DNA of 64,000 nucleotides from Ruegeria arenilitoris (GTDB lineage Bacteria; Pseudomonadota; Alphaproteobacteria; Rhodobacterales; Rhodobacteraceae), in the NCBI RefSeq assembly GCF_013032445.1, contig NZ_WQCA01000003.1, forward strand, positions 186,001 to 250,000. Direction: 5' to 3'. The notes below the pieces were generated by a model. The model saw only the letters and a program-made list of their open reading frames with translations. It had not been told where the DNA came from and made no database searches. Below, one piece after another: positions 40,429-49,273 of this stretch. Made by a program: the position numbers and the translations under genes. Position 1 is the stretch's first letter; each line of letters begins with the position of its first letter.

Positions 40429-41295
40429 ATGACTTTATTTCTGATCGTCACCCTGAATGGGCTGACGCTTGCAGCACTCTATTTTCTGGCCGCCAGCGGT
40501 TTCAGCCTGATCTTTGGGCTGATGCGGACGGTGAACATGGCGCATGGCGCTTTGCTTCTGCTGGGTGGCTACGTTGGGTACAGCATTGTCGAGGCCACAG
40601 GCTCATGGGGCTTGGGAGTTGTGGGCGGCGGACTGGCGGCGGGTCTGGCCGGTGCCATCGTGCAGGCGGGGGTTTTGGGCTGGATGCAGGGGGATGAGCT
40701 CCGCCAGACCCTCGCGTCGATCGCCATCTCGATCATTATGGCGGATCTGATGTTGTGGCACTGGGGCGGTCTGACCTATCAGGTCGAGTTGCCCGACTTG
40801 CTGGCCGGAGGGCACCGTCTGCCGGTGTTGGGTGTCGGATATGCCACCATTCGTCTGGCTTTGATGGGCTTTGCGCTGGCAACCGGCGTCGCCCTTTGGT
40901 TCCTGATCCAGCGCACGCGGTTTGGTGCGGTGATCCGGGCTAGCGTGGATGATCAGGACATGCTGCGCGCGATTGGATATCCGATCAATCGCATCTTTGT
41001 TCTTGTGTTTGCGTTGGGTGGGATGCTGGCCGGAATGGCAGGTGTCGTTGCGGCGAGTGCTCTTTCCATCGCGCCGGGTACGGACCTGCAATTCCTGCTC
41101 TCTTCGCTGGTGGTCGTAATTGTCGGCGGCATGGGTTCGATCGGCGGGGCGGCTCTCGGTGCCTTGCTGGTTGGTTTAGCCGAGCAGTACGGATTGGCCT
41201 ACGCGCCGACCTATGGCGTTGTGTTTACGTTCGCGATCATGGTGTTGGTTCTGGCGGTACGGCCTCAAGGGCTGATGGGGAAGGCCGAGCTATGA
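40429..41295 (+). CDS. HAAT ABC transporter permease (LivH-like), Tm-1-like operon
   Basis: A 288-residue permease and first gene of an eight-gene operon. The start MTLFLIVTLNGLTL has GGGAGGAACC upstream; a longer frame begins 21 bases earlier. LIFGLMRTVNMAHGALLLLGGY near residue 30 (split over the helix) and VGGMGSIGGAALGALLVG near 235 are typical. It overlaps the LivM-like gene by four bases. Confidence 0.94.
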   Translation: MTLFLIVTLNGLTLAALYFLAASGFSLIFGLMRTVNMAHGALLLLGGYVGYSIVEATGSWGLGVVGGGLAAGLAGAIVQAGVLGWMQGDELRQTLASIAISIIMADLMLWHWGGLTYQVELPDLLAGGHRLPVLGVGYATIRLALMGFALATGVALWFLIQRTRFGAVIRASVDDQDMLRAIGYPINRIFVLVFALGGMLAGMAGVVAASALSIAPGTDLQFLLSSLVVVIVGGMGSIGGAALGALLVGLAEQYGLAYAPTYGVVFTFAIMVLVLAVRPQGLMGKAEL

Positions 41296-42269
41296 AGCAA
41301 GCCCTGATCCTGATACCTCTATTGGCCCTGCCGTTGGTACTAAACGATTTCTGGCTGACACAGGTTGCGACGCGGTCTCTGATCCTTGGCGTGATGGCAT
41401 TGAGCCTCAGCTTTCTGGCGACCTATCTGGGCGTGGTGTCTTTCGCACAGGCCACAATGGCGGGGATCGCCGGGTACACGATCGCTTATTTCGGCCCGAA
41501 TACGGTGGGTGTTGGAACGCCGCTTCCGTTTTGGGTGACCATTCCCATGGCGCTGATTTTTGCCACGTTGTCCGGTGCTCTGGTCGGGCTGATCGCGCGC
41601 CGGTCGCGCGGCATCTATGCAATCATGATCACCTTGGCGATCGGAGTTGCGTTCTTCTACTTCACGCGCCAGAATTACACGCTGTTCAACGGATGGACTG
41701 GCTTTTCGGGCGTTCGTGCACCAGAAGTCGCAGGTGTCAGCCTGCGTAACCCGCTGCTGCTTTACCTGCTGTCGCTGTCAACAGCCGGAATCGCCTTGGC
41801 GCTGGTCAGTGGTTTTGTCCGGTCGCCGCTGGGCTTGACCATTCAAGCAGTCCGCGATGCGCCCGGTCGAGTGCTGGCCTTGGGTATATCGGTCACGACG
41901 CCGATTGTCGCCGCCTTTGCCTTCTCGGGGCTGCTGGCCGGGGCAGGGGGTATTCTGAACGTCTGGTATCAGGAGCGCATCTCATCTTTCTCGGTTGGTC
42001 TGGGGCCGATCATCGACATCCTGATCATCTCGGTCATCGGTGGCCTGCGCCATCCTGGTGGAGCGTTTGTTGGAGCCGTCGTCTTCGTCCTGCTCGACAC
42101 ATTTGCCGTCGATCTGATCGACCGTGAACGGTTCAACACTCTGATTGGCGTTGTGCTGTTGTTGATTGTCATCGTGGCCCCCGGCGGGCTGCAGCAACTG
42201 GCTCAAGACTGGGCGGCGCGGCTGCGTAGTCCTCAGGCAAAACCAAAACAAGCATCTGAGCACTCATAG
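41292..42269 (+). CDS. HAAT ABC transporter permease (LivM-like), Tm-1-like operon
   Basis: A 325-residue permease with about nine hydrophobic segments. LGVVSFAQATMAGIAGY near residue 48 and ISVIGGLRHPGGAFVGAVVF near 246 identify the LivM type; in the first motif, Gln replaces the common His of SLGHAAF. Its ATG overlaps the livH-like stop. Confidence 0.94.
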   Translation: MKQALILIPLLALPLVLNDFWLTQVATRSLILGVMALSLSFLATYLGVVSFAQATMAGIAGYTIAYFGPNTVGVGTPLPFWVTIPMALIFATLSGALVGLIARRSRGIYAIMITLAIGVAFFYFTRQNYTLFNGWTGFSGVRAPEVAGVSLRNPLLLYLLSLSTAGIALALVSGFVRSPLGLTIQAVRDAPGRVLALGISVTTPIVAAFAFSGLLAGAGGILNVWYQERISSFSVGLGPIIDILIISVIGGLRHPGGAFVGAVVFVLLDTFAVDLIDRERFNTLIGVVLLLIVIVAPGGLQQLAQDWAARLRSPQAKPKQASEHS

Positions 42270-42282
42270 GGAGGAACCTGAA

Positions 42283-43521
42283 ATGAATAAGCTCAAACTG
42301 GCCGCCTCGGCTCTTGCGCTCTGCGCAATGTCGGTTCCGGCATCCGCCGAAGACGTCAAGGTTGGCGTTATCTCGATCCTTGAAGGCGCTTTCGCGGCGT
42401 TGGGACAAGACGGTATTCGCGGTGCAGAGCTGGCGGTGTTGGAGACCGGAGGAGAGGTTGACGGCAACAAGATCGAAGTCATCACCATGTCGTCGGACGC
42501 AAGCCCGGACAGCGCGGTGAATGCGGCCCGCAAACTGATTGAGCAGGATGGCGTAGACATCATCGTTGGCCCGCTGTCCGGTTCTGAAGGTCTTGCCTTG
42601 CGAGATCTGTCGAAATCCTATCCCGGCGTAACTTTCCTGAACGGCTCGTCAGCTGCTCAGGACACCACGCTGCGTGATGGGTCTGACAATTTCTACCGCT
42701 TTGGCGGAGACGGCGCACAGTGGATGGTCGGCGTGGGCGACTATGCTTTCAACGACATGGGTTACAAATCGGTGGCAATCGTCGCCGAGGACTATTCCTT
42801 CCCCTACACGCAGGTACTGGGCTTCATGACCGAGTTCTGTGAGGCAGGCGGCAAGGTACCCGAGAAATTCTGGACCCCCATCGGCAACAAGGACTATTCC
42901 TCGGTCGTTTACTCGATCCCGCAGGATGTTGATGCGCTGTTCGTGGCGCTTGGCGGCGCGGATGCGGTGAACTTCCTGACTCAGTACAGTCAGGCGGGGG
43001 GCGACAAGCCGATCATTGGTGGTTCGATTACCATCGACCAGTCGATCCTTGACAGCAAAGGTCCGTTCAAGAAGCTGCTGGTGGGGGCGCCTGCAGGGAC
43101 ACCTACGGTCAGCGACTATGACGGAGATGAATGGAAAGCCTTTACCGCCAGCTACACCGAAGCCTTCCCGGATGGATTCTCGGCCCCGTCGATCTTTGCG
43201 CATCACTACTACATGAGCGCCAAGGCTGCGGTGATGGCTCTGGACGAGGTGGATGGTGATCTATCTGACAATCATGCGGCTTTCCGAGCGGCGCTGAATG
43301 ATCTGACCTTCACGACGCCAACAGGCGGCACCATGCGTCTGGACAAGAACCGCAACGGGATTATCGATAATTTTGTGACCGAAGTCTACGAGCGCGAAGA
43401 CGGTACGCTTGGCAACCGGGTCGTTAAAGTTGTGCGTGACGTCGACCAACTGCTGGGACAGGACGAAGAGGCGTTCTTGGCCTCGGGTGCGGTCAGCAGG
43501 GATAACCCTTCGTGCCCGTAA
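42283..43521 (+). CDS. HAAT ABC transporter substrate-binding protein, Tm-1-like operon
   Basis: A 412-residue periplasmic binding protein. The signal peptide MNKLKLAASALALCAMSV ends at PASA (residue ~22), and EDVKVGVISILEGAFAALGQDG begins the mature LivK-like fold (split, with Glu and Ala at the ligand loop). GGGAGGAACC precedes its ATG. It is the only soluble specificity component of the system; ligand unknown, likely the same compound sensed by the TIM-barrel regulator. Confidence 0.93.
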   Translation: MNKLKLAASALALCAMSVPASAEDVKVGVISILEGAFAALGQDGIRGAELAVLETGGEVDGNKIEVITMSSDASPDSAVNAARKLIEQDGVDIIVGPLSGSEGLALRDLSKSYPGVTFLNGSSAAQDTTLRDGSDNFYRFGGDGAQWMVGVGDYAFNDMGYKSVAIVAEDYSFPYTQVLGFMTEFCEAGGKVPEKFWTPIGNKDYSSVVYSIPQDVDALFVALGGADAVNFLTQYSQAGGDKPIIGGSITIDQSILDSKGPFKKLLVGAPAGTPTVSDYDGDEWKAFTASYTEAFPDGFSAPSIFAHHYYMSAKAAVMALDEVDGDLSDNHAAFRAALNDLTFTTPTGGTMRLDKNRNGIIDNFVTEVYEREDGTLGNRVVKVVRDVDQLLGQDEEAFLASGAVSRDNPSCP

Positions 43522-44285
43522 ACCACTCACATACCAACGCCAACGCCCTGGAGGTCCGGGGCGTAGGCAAACGCTTCGGCGGGTTCTGGGCGGTTCAGGG
43601 CATTGACTTGACTGTCCGCCCCGGCGAGCGTCGCGCGATCCTTGGGCCAAACGGCGCGGGCAAGACCAGCCTGTTCAACGTTCTGACCGGAGATACCAGC
43701 GCGACAACCGGTTCGATAACGCTGTTTGGTGACAGTGTGACACGTAAGCCGATCAACAAACGCATTCAACGTGGCCTGCGTCGGACGTACCAGCACGCGC
43801 ATCTATTCAACGGTCTGACCGTGCGCGACACGCTGTTTCTGGCCGTGGCCGGAGTGCGTGGCGGGTGGTTGCAAGTGCTGCCCCTGCGCGCCAGCGATGA
43901 GCGCATGACCGAGGCCGAACGTCTTGCTGAAATTGCCGGCGTCACAGACGTTCTGGACCGCGAAACATCAGAACTGAGCCACGGACAAAGACGCCAGCTT
44001 GAGATCGGGATCGCGCTTGCTGAAAACCCGAAGGTCCTTTTGCTGGATGAACCGGCCGCCGGGCTTTCTCCGGCAGAACGTCCCAAGCTCAGCGCGTTGC
44101 TGATGTCCTTGCCCAAGGATGTGACGGTTGTTCTGATCGAACATGATATGGATATCGCCCTACAGACCTCAGAAAGCGTATCCGTCCTCTACAACGGCCG
44201 GATGCTGGCCGAAGGCTCACCCGATGAAATTATGCGGAACGAAGAAGTTCACCGCGTCTATATCGGAGGCGCACATGGCCACTGA
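43512..44285 (+). CDS. HAAT ABC transporter ATP-binding protein (LivG-like), Tm-1-like operon
   Basis: A 257-residue ATPase starting with GTG and overlapping the binding-protein gene by 10 bases. Walker A is GPNGAGKTSLFNVLTG near residue 40. The signature reads LSHGQRRQLEIGIAL, and Walker B KVLLLDEPAAGL follows near 175. Confidence 0.94.
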   Translation: MPVNHSHTNANALEVRGVGKRFGGFWAVQGIDLTVRPGERRAILGPNGAGKTSLFNVLTGDTSATTGSITLFGDSVTRKPINKRIQRGLRRTYQHAHLFNGLTVRDTLFLAVAGVRGGWLQVLPLRASDERMTEAERLAEIAGVTDVLDRETSELSHGQRRQLEIGIALAENPKVLLLDEPAAGLSPAERPKLSALLMSLPKDVTVVLIEHDMDIALQTSESVSVLYNGRMLAEGSPDEIMRNEEVHRVYIGGAHGH

Positions 44286-44994
44286 TACGTTGCTTCAGAT
44301 CAGCGGATTGGATCTGCGCTATGACTCCAGCCATGTGTTGCACGGGGTGGATCTGAGCCTCGGGAACCGACCGCTGGGCATTTTGGGCCGCAATGGCATG
44401 GGCAAGACCAGTCTTTGTAATGCCATCATGGGACTGCACGCGCATTCCGCTGGCGAAATTCGGTTCGATGGCGTGGACATGACTGGTCTGCCACCTGAAA
44501 AGCGCGCGCAGATGGGGATCGGGTATGTTCCGCAGGGGCGGCGTGTGTTCCGCTCGCTCACGGTTGAGGAACATCTCAAAATTGCCGAGCGCAAAGGTGG
44601 CGCGTGGTCGATCGACCGGGTTTATGAAACCTTCCCGCGCCTGAAAGAACGCCGTCGCAACTTGGGCGATCGCCTGTCGGGCGGTGAGCAACAGATGCTG
44701 GCGATTGGCCGGGCCTTGTTGCTGAATCCGCGTCTGATCGTGCTGGATGAGCCCACCGAAGGTCTGGCCCCCGCTATTGTTTCGGACGTGATCGACCTGA
44801 TTGGTCTCATTGACCGCGAAGGCATCGCTGTCCTGCTGGTCGAACAGAACATGCACGCCGCATTGGCCGCGGTCGATGACGTGGCCATCATGGTCGGCGG
44901 AGAAGTTGTCGAGCGGATGACGGCAGACGCCCTGGAAAACGATGCAGCAATGCAAAAGCGTCACCTGGGGCTTGAGCCCGGGCAATCGGGTTAA
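44275..44994 (+). CDS. HAAT ABC transporter ATP-binding protein (LivF-like), Tm-1-like operon
   Basis: A 239-residue ATPase. Start MATDTLLQISGL overlaps the LivG-like gene by 11 bases. Walker A GRNGMGKTSLCNAIMG near residue 35, YVPQGRRVF near 85, signature LSGGEQQMLAIGRALLL near 133, Walker B RLIVLDEPTEGL near 152. The Met in GMGKT instead of Ala is common in LivF proteins. Confidence 0.94.
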   Translation: MATDTLLQISGLDLRYDSSHVLHGVDLSLGNRPLGILGRNGMGKTSLCNAIMGLHAHSAGEIRFDGVDMTGLPPEKRAQMGIGYVPQGRRVFRSLTVEEHLKIAERKGGAWSIDRVYETFPRLKERRRNLGDRLSGGEQQMLAIGRALLLNPRLIVLDEPTEGLAPAIVSDVIDLIGLIDREGIAVLLVEQNMHAALAAVDDVAIMVGGEVVERMTADALENDAAMQKRHLGLEPGQSG

Positions 44995-45007
44995 GGGAGG
45001 AGGAAGA

Positions 45008-46216
45008 ATGACAAAAAGAGCTTACGTGATCGGTACTGCCGATACCAAAGGGCCAGAGCTTCGTTACGTGCGCGACCTGATCGATGCAACAGGGATGGAA
45101 ACCGTGTTGGTCAATGTCGGCACCAAAGGCGGCGAGGCGGGCGTGGATGTAACCGCAGCAAGTGTCGCCGCCTGCCACCCCGACGGACCTGCGGCTGTGT
45201 TCGTGAACGACAGAGGGCAGGCCGTGACCGAAATGGCCAAGGCGCTGACCGCTTTCGTACTGGGTCGGGAAGATCTGGGCGGCGTCATCGGGCTTGGTGG
45301 GTCTGGCGGGTCCGGCATCATCGCGCCGGCCATGCAGGCTTTGCCCATCGGGGTGCCGAAAGTTCTTGTATCGACGCTCGCATCCGGTGACGTCTCTGCC
45401 TATGTGGGCGCGTCGGATGTGAACATGTTCCACCCAGTGACGGATGTGTCTGGCCTGAACCGCGTCTCGCGACGTTTGCTGGGCAATGCGGCCCACGCGT
45501 TGGCTGGGATGATGGCCAACGAAGTGCCAGAGGCCGCCGACGATCGCCCCGCATTGGTGCTGTCCATGTTCGGTGTCACAACCCCTGCCGTGCAAGCGAT
45601 AACCGAAGGTCTGGGCGACAACTACGACTGTTTGGTCTTCCATGCCACCGGCAGCGGTGGCCGGTCGATGGAACAACTGGTCGATCAGGGCGATGTGGCC
45701 GGTGTCATCGACGTCACCACAACCGAGATTTGCGACCTGATCGTTGGCGGAATGCTTAGCGCGGGCGAAGAAAGACTGGACAGCATCGCCCGGACCAAGC
45801 TGCCATATGTGGGCTCTTGCGGGGCGCTGGACATGGCCAATTTCTGGGCACCCGAAACAGTGCCCGCGCAATTCAAGGGGCGGAACTTCTATCACCACAA
45901 TGCACAGGTTACCTTGATGCGTTCGACCCCCGAGGAATGCGCTCAGATCGGTGTCTGGATCGGTGACAAACTGAACGCCTGTGACGGGCCGGTGAGGTTC
46001 CTGCTGCCTCTGCGTGGCGTGTCGGCGCTGGACGTCGACGGCGGAGCTTTCCATGACCCGGCGGCAAACGAGGTACTGTTTCAAGCGCTGCGGGATACCG
46101 TGAAACAAACTGCTGACCGGCAATTGGTCGAGCTGGACATGCATATCAATGATTCAGCCTTCGCCGAGGCGGCAATCAGCAACTTCAATGAAATCTTCAA
46201 TAAAAAGGATAACTGA
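45008..46216 (+). CDS. Tm-1-like UPF0261 protein
   Basis: A 402-residue UPF0261 (Tm-1-like ATP-binding domain) protein. It starts [20 protein letters not shown] with a strong GGGAGGAGGAAG upstream. [20 protein letters not shown] near residue 95, [19 protein letters not shown] near 215 and [18 protein letters not shown] near 238 are the family's glycine-rich motifs. The N-terminal domain of tomato Tm-1, which binds tobamovirus replication proteins, belongs to this family. The bacterial reaction is unknown. In plants and fungi the domain is often fused to the TIM-barrel encoded by the next gene; here they are separate. Confidence 0.93.
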   Translation: MTKRAYVIGTADTKGPELRYVRDLIDATGMETVLVNVGTKGGEAGVDVTAASVAACHPDGPAAVFVNDRGQAVTEMAKALTAFVLGREDLGGVIGLGGSGGSGIIAPAMQALPIGVPKVLVSTLASGDVSAYVGASDVNMFHPVTDVSGLNRVSRRLLGNAAHALAGMMANEVPEAADDRPALVLSMFGVTTPAVQAITEGLGDNYDCLVFHATGSGGRSMEQLVDQGDVAGVIDVTTTEICDLIVGGMLSAGEERLDSIARTKLPYVGSCGALDMANFWAPETVPAQFKGRNFYHHNAQVTLMRSTPEECAQIGVWIGDKLNACDGPVRFLLPLRGVSALDVDGGAFHDPAANEVLFQALRDTVKQTADRQLVELDMHINDSAFAEAAISNFNEIFNKKDN

Positions 46217-46217
46217 G

Positions 46218-47081
46218 ATGGCAGTCACAGGACGCGCAGAAATCCTCGGTCGCCTTCGGGCGAAAATCGCGGCAGGCAAGGTCATTGTTGGTGGTGGCGC
46301 TGGCACTGGCCTGTCCGCCAAATGCGAAGAAGCAGGCGGCATCGACCTGATCGTAATCTATAACTCGGGTCGCTATCGCATGGCGGGGCGCGGGTCTCTT
46401 GCGGGCTATATGTCCTACGGCAACGCCAATGAGATCGTTGTCGACATGGGCCGAGAGGTTTTGCCAGTGGTCCAAAACGTACCGGTTCTTGCCGGGGTTA
46501 ACGCCACCGATCCGTTTTGCATCATGGAGAAATTTCTGGACGATCTGGCCGCGATGGGCTTTGCGGGCGTTCAGAACTTTCCGACTGTTGGCATCATCGA
46601 TGGCCGTTTCCGACGTGAACTTGAGGCGACTGGGATGTCCTATGACTTGGAGGTCGACATGATCGCCAAGGCCCATGAACGCGACCTGCTTACGACCCCT
46701 TACGTGTTCAGCGCGGATAACGCGGCAGAGATGGCCAAAGCAGGTGCAGATGTGATCGTCGCGCATTTTGGCCTGACGACCGGAGGTTCGATCGGGGCAG
46801 GGGACAGCGCACCAGACATCGAAGAATGCGCACGCCTTTACAACGAATGGGCAACTGCCGCGCGAACATATCGCGATGACCTGATCTTCATTTGCCATGG
46901 CGGACCATTGGCTGAGCCCGAGGATGCACAAAAATTCCTTGACCTTTGCCCCGATTGCCATGGCTTTTACGGTGCGTCATCAATGGAGCGCCTGCCTACT
47001 GAGCGAGCAATCGCAGGCCAGACCGCCGAATTCGGAAAACTGCGCCGCGGCGCGCGCGTCACAGAAGGAGCAACACAATGA
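46218..47081 (+). CDS. TIM-barrel phosphoenolpyruvate-hydrolase family protein
   Basis: A 287-residue PF09370-type TIM barrel. It starts at an ATG two bases after the Tm-1-like stop. [20 protein letters not shown] near residue 30, [16 protein letters not shown] near 118, [18 protein letters not shown] near 183 and [15 protein letters not shown] near 224 are the conserved segments. It is complete and retains CHGGP, so it is probably the active enzyme of the trio of paralogues in this region. Together with the UPF0261 protein it makes a split Tm-1. Reaction unknown; the family name PEP hydrolase is provisional. Confidence 0.92.
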   Translation: MAVTGRAEILGRLRAKIAAGKVIVGGGAGTGLSAKCEEAGGIDLIVIYNSGRYRMAGRGSLAGYMSYGNANEIVVDMGREVLPVVQNVPVLAGVNATDPFCIMEKFLDDLAAMGFAGVQNFPTVGIIDGRFRRELEATGMSYDLEVDMIAKAHERDLLTTPYVFSADNAAEMAKAGADVIVAHFGLTTGGSIGAGDSAPDIEECARLYNEWATAARTYRDDLIFICHGGPLAEPEDAQKFLDLCPDCHGFYGASSMERLPTERAIAGQTAEFGKLRRGARVTEGATQ

Positions 47082-47527
47082 TCCGAGCCTATTCCTCAAC
47101 CATCATCGCTGTGCCCGTTGATCAGGTCTGGGAGCGCGTGCGAGATTTCAACGGTTTGCCCAACTGGCACCCTGCTGCGACCGACAGTCGAATTGAAGAA
47201 GGTCGCGCCAATGGAGAAGTTGGCTGCGTTCGCAACTTCGCGCTTGCTGATGGGTCCGGGCGTATCAGAGAAACCCTACTGTCACTGTCGCATACGGATC
47301 GAACACTCTCTTATGACATGCTGCCAAACGGTCCACTTCCATTTGTGAACTATGTCGCAAGAATGAAGTTCTCGCCGATCACGGACCGCGACGAAACCTT
47401 CGCTGAATGGTGGGCAGAATTTGAGGCAGGAGATGGTCAAACGGATCATTGGCACAAATTCGTCGAAAATGACGTCTTTCACGGAGGTTTCAGAGCGCTG
47501 GAAGTCAGTTTCTCGGAGAGAAAATAG
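47078..47527 (+). CDS. SRPBCC (START-like) family protein
   Basis: A 149-residue polyketide-cyclase/SRPBCC fold protein. [21 protein letters not shown] near residue 12 is the usual opening strand-helix, and [11 protein letters not shown] near 108 the central strand. Its ATG overlaps the TIM-barrel stop (ATGA), so it belongs to the operon. These proteins have a hydrophobic pocket that binds small molecules or acts as an aromatase or cyclase. Here the role is probably on the transported compound. Confidence 0.87.
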   Translation: MIRAYSSTIIAVPVDQVWERVRDFNGLPNWHPAATDSRIEEGRANGEVGCVRNFALADGSGRIRETLLSLSHTDRTLSYDMLPNGPLPFVNYVARMKFSPITDRDETFAEWWAEFEAGDGQTDHWHKFVENDVFHGGFRALEVSFSERK

Positions 47528-47696
47528 ACCGATCCTGTATTGCGACTCTGGCCAGTCAGGAAAATCCTTCGGCGAAATACTCAAGATATCGCTTGTCCGA
47601 ACGACCAAGCGGCACACCGTTAATCCATGGCATCGCCAATAGAGGAACCCGCACCACTCCCAGATGGTGCGTATACCTTCATTTCTTTACATCGGG

Positions 47697-47909
47697 ATAG
47701 TGGCGGAGAGACAGGGATTCGAACCCTTGGTGGGCTTGCACCCACAACGGTTTTCGAGACCTTTTCCGACAGGTTTTAAGTGAGTTTGACTCTAATAAAA
47801 CTAGGGCAGGGCGCCTCATTTAGAAGCAAAACCGGCATAGTTTGCGGCAGGGATTGGCATAGAAATACGTCATAGTTCAGGGCCTCCGGAATAAGATTTA
47901 TTGAAGCTG
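47697..47909. repeat. Direct repeat copy A of a tRNA-Ser-type attachment region
   Basis: About 213 bp that is roughly 85% identical by eye to 51816-52031. It begins with the 3' part of a tRNA-Ser gene and continues through shared blocks such as AATAAAA, GGCGCCTCATTT, GAAGCAAAA and GGCATAGAAA. The distance between the copies is 4,119 bp. Confidence 0.85.
47701..47762 (-). pseudogene. 3' fragment of tRNA-Ser(CGA)
   Basis: On the minus strand the fragment starts in the anticodon arm (loop with CGA), continues with a long variable arm, a T arm (GGTTCGAATCCC) and the 3' end with encoded CCA (47701-47703). The acceptor 5' strand, D arm and the start of the anticodon stem are absent. This is typical of the part kept at a tRNA attachment site after integration. 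Confidence 0.85.
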
Positions 47910-48639
47910 GAAATCGCGTGGTCTCAGGCGACTCAAGAGTATGCATAAAAGTTGTGGCACCATTGAAAACTTGAGTAACTCATGTGGTTGCCTGAAACAC
48001 CTCAATCAACCCTCTCACGCTACCACTTATGGCTTTACTGCTAAAAAATTGATCTACTTTGAGTGATTTCGGTTTCTACATGTTTAATGCAGTTCAAATC
48101 ATTAATGAAATCTGGGGCCGCGGAGGTGGCAGACGGCGCCAAGACGGCCCGTCACTTCGCATCGTCGCCGAAACGGCGACAGAATCTGAGGTCATTGCCG
48201 CTCGGGTTCGCGTTGAATGGACCAAAACTCAGAGTAAAAAGCTGGCGGGTTTTGAGACGAGACAAGATCTGGTCCATTGGTTGAATGTTGGCGATTTCCA
48301 GTTATCCGACACATGAGACGGAGCAGTTCAGGATGCTCTAAAGGTATTTTCAAACGGAGCGTTTCTGTTCTTTTGGAATGACGACTAAATCGAGCTTGCT
48401 GACCAACGTCTGAATGCTCTTGGAGAAAACGAGGCTGTATTTCTGCAGCTTTTCCCAATGAAAGGGGGACTAGAGCAGTCGTTAAGCTCAATATTTGAGA
48501 AAGATCGTATTTCGCGGTTTGCAAAACAAGTTAAGCCCGGTGTTTTGCCAAAACTCGGCATCGAACCAATTGATTCACTTTTGGGGTTTCCTGCTGAACA
48601 CCTACCCAAGGACTCTGACCAGAGCGATCAGCCCGAAGA
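47910..48639 (+). other. 730-bp decayed region without an intact gene
   Basis: AT-rich, with short open frames (for example 48059-48316 and 48458-48703) that I do not recognise and that lack good ribosome sites. The frame at 48458 runs into the DUF4132-like remnant by a shift near 48690. I read this as decayed coding DNA inside the repeat-bounded segment. Confidence 0.5.
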
Positions 48640-48963
48640 AATTCGTGCCCTCGGCACGAACCTCAAAAACCTCTCAGACAGAATGTTCTGCTTCCGCGTT
48701 TGAAGAAGACCGAGTGTTTCAGTCTGGACGATATGCATCTGAGGGTGCAGGGAAAACGGCAAGCATATCTGATTCATTTGGGTTCTGCGGCCGTTCTTCT
48801 GGAAGACAGTCGAAAGCACGTCTGCATCGTACCGGATGGAAAGCCGAAAAAAGTTGCGTTGCCGTTCGAAGGGGATGCGACGCTCTCGACAATTCTGAGC
48901 AAGGCATTCCTGTTGGCCGACGATGACAAGATCACTGATCCGGTTATTTTTAACCAGATTTAG
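48640..48963 (+). pseudogene. C-terminal remnant of a DUF4132-type protein
   Basis: The frame ending at 48961-48963 gives a ~95-residue tail: VLLPRLKKTECFSL, then RQAYLIHLGSAAVLLED, then LPFEGDATLSTILSKAFLL and KITDPVIFNQI. This is the characteristic C-terminal end of DUF4132/DUF7737-type proteins of over 1,000 residues. Nothing like the N-terminal part is in frame upstream, so the gene is truncated. Family assignment is from memory of the motif; the upstream limit is approximate. Confidence 0.6.
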
Positions 48964-49273
48964 CGGTTGGGACGCCTGCGGTTACGCATTGGGGTCGGCA
49001 GGGTATCAACAAATTCGTCCGCGATGCGCGAGTACACCAGTCTCAAAATGTTGGAGTTGCGACGAGTACAGGATACCTTCTTTACTCCGGGTCAGTGAAA
49101 GTAACATATATGAAAGCGAATATGTTGAAGTGCTAAACCGCGATTTGCTATCGGTTCGAAAAAGTCCCGCATGGCAATATGAAGTGCTAAGGTACATTGG
49201 TAATTGAATTTATTTGTGCTGCTGTATCCAGTTTAGTTCGTTTTATTTGAAACCAATTGACCGAGGGCATGTG
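48964..49273 (+). other. 310-bp spacer before the symporter gene
   Basis: No recognised gene. AT-rich stretches such as 49187-49260 may hold the promoter of the symporter-glutaminase pair, but no clear -35/-10 pair stands out. Confidence 0.4.
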
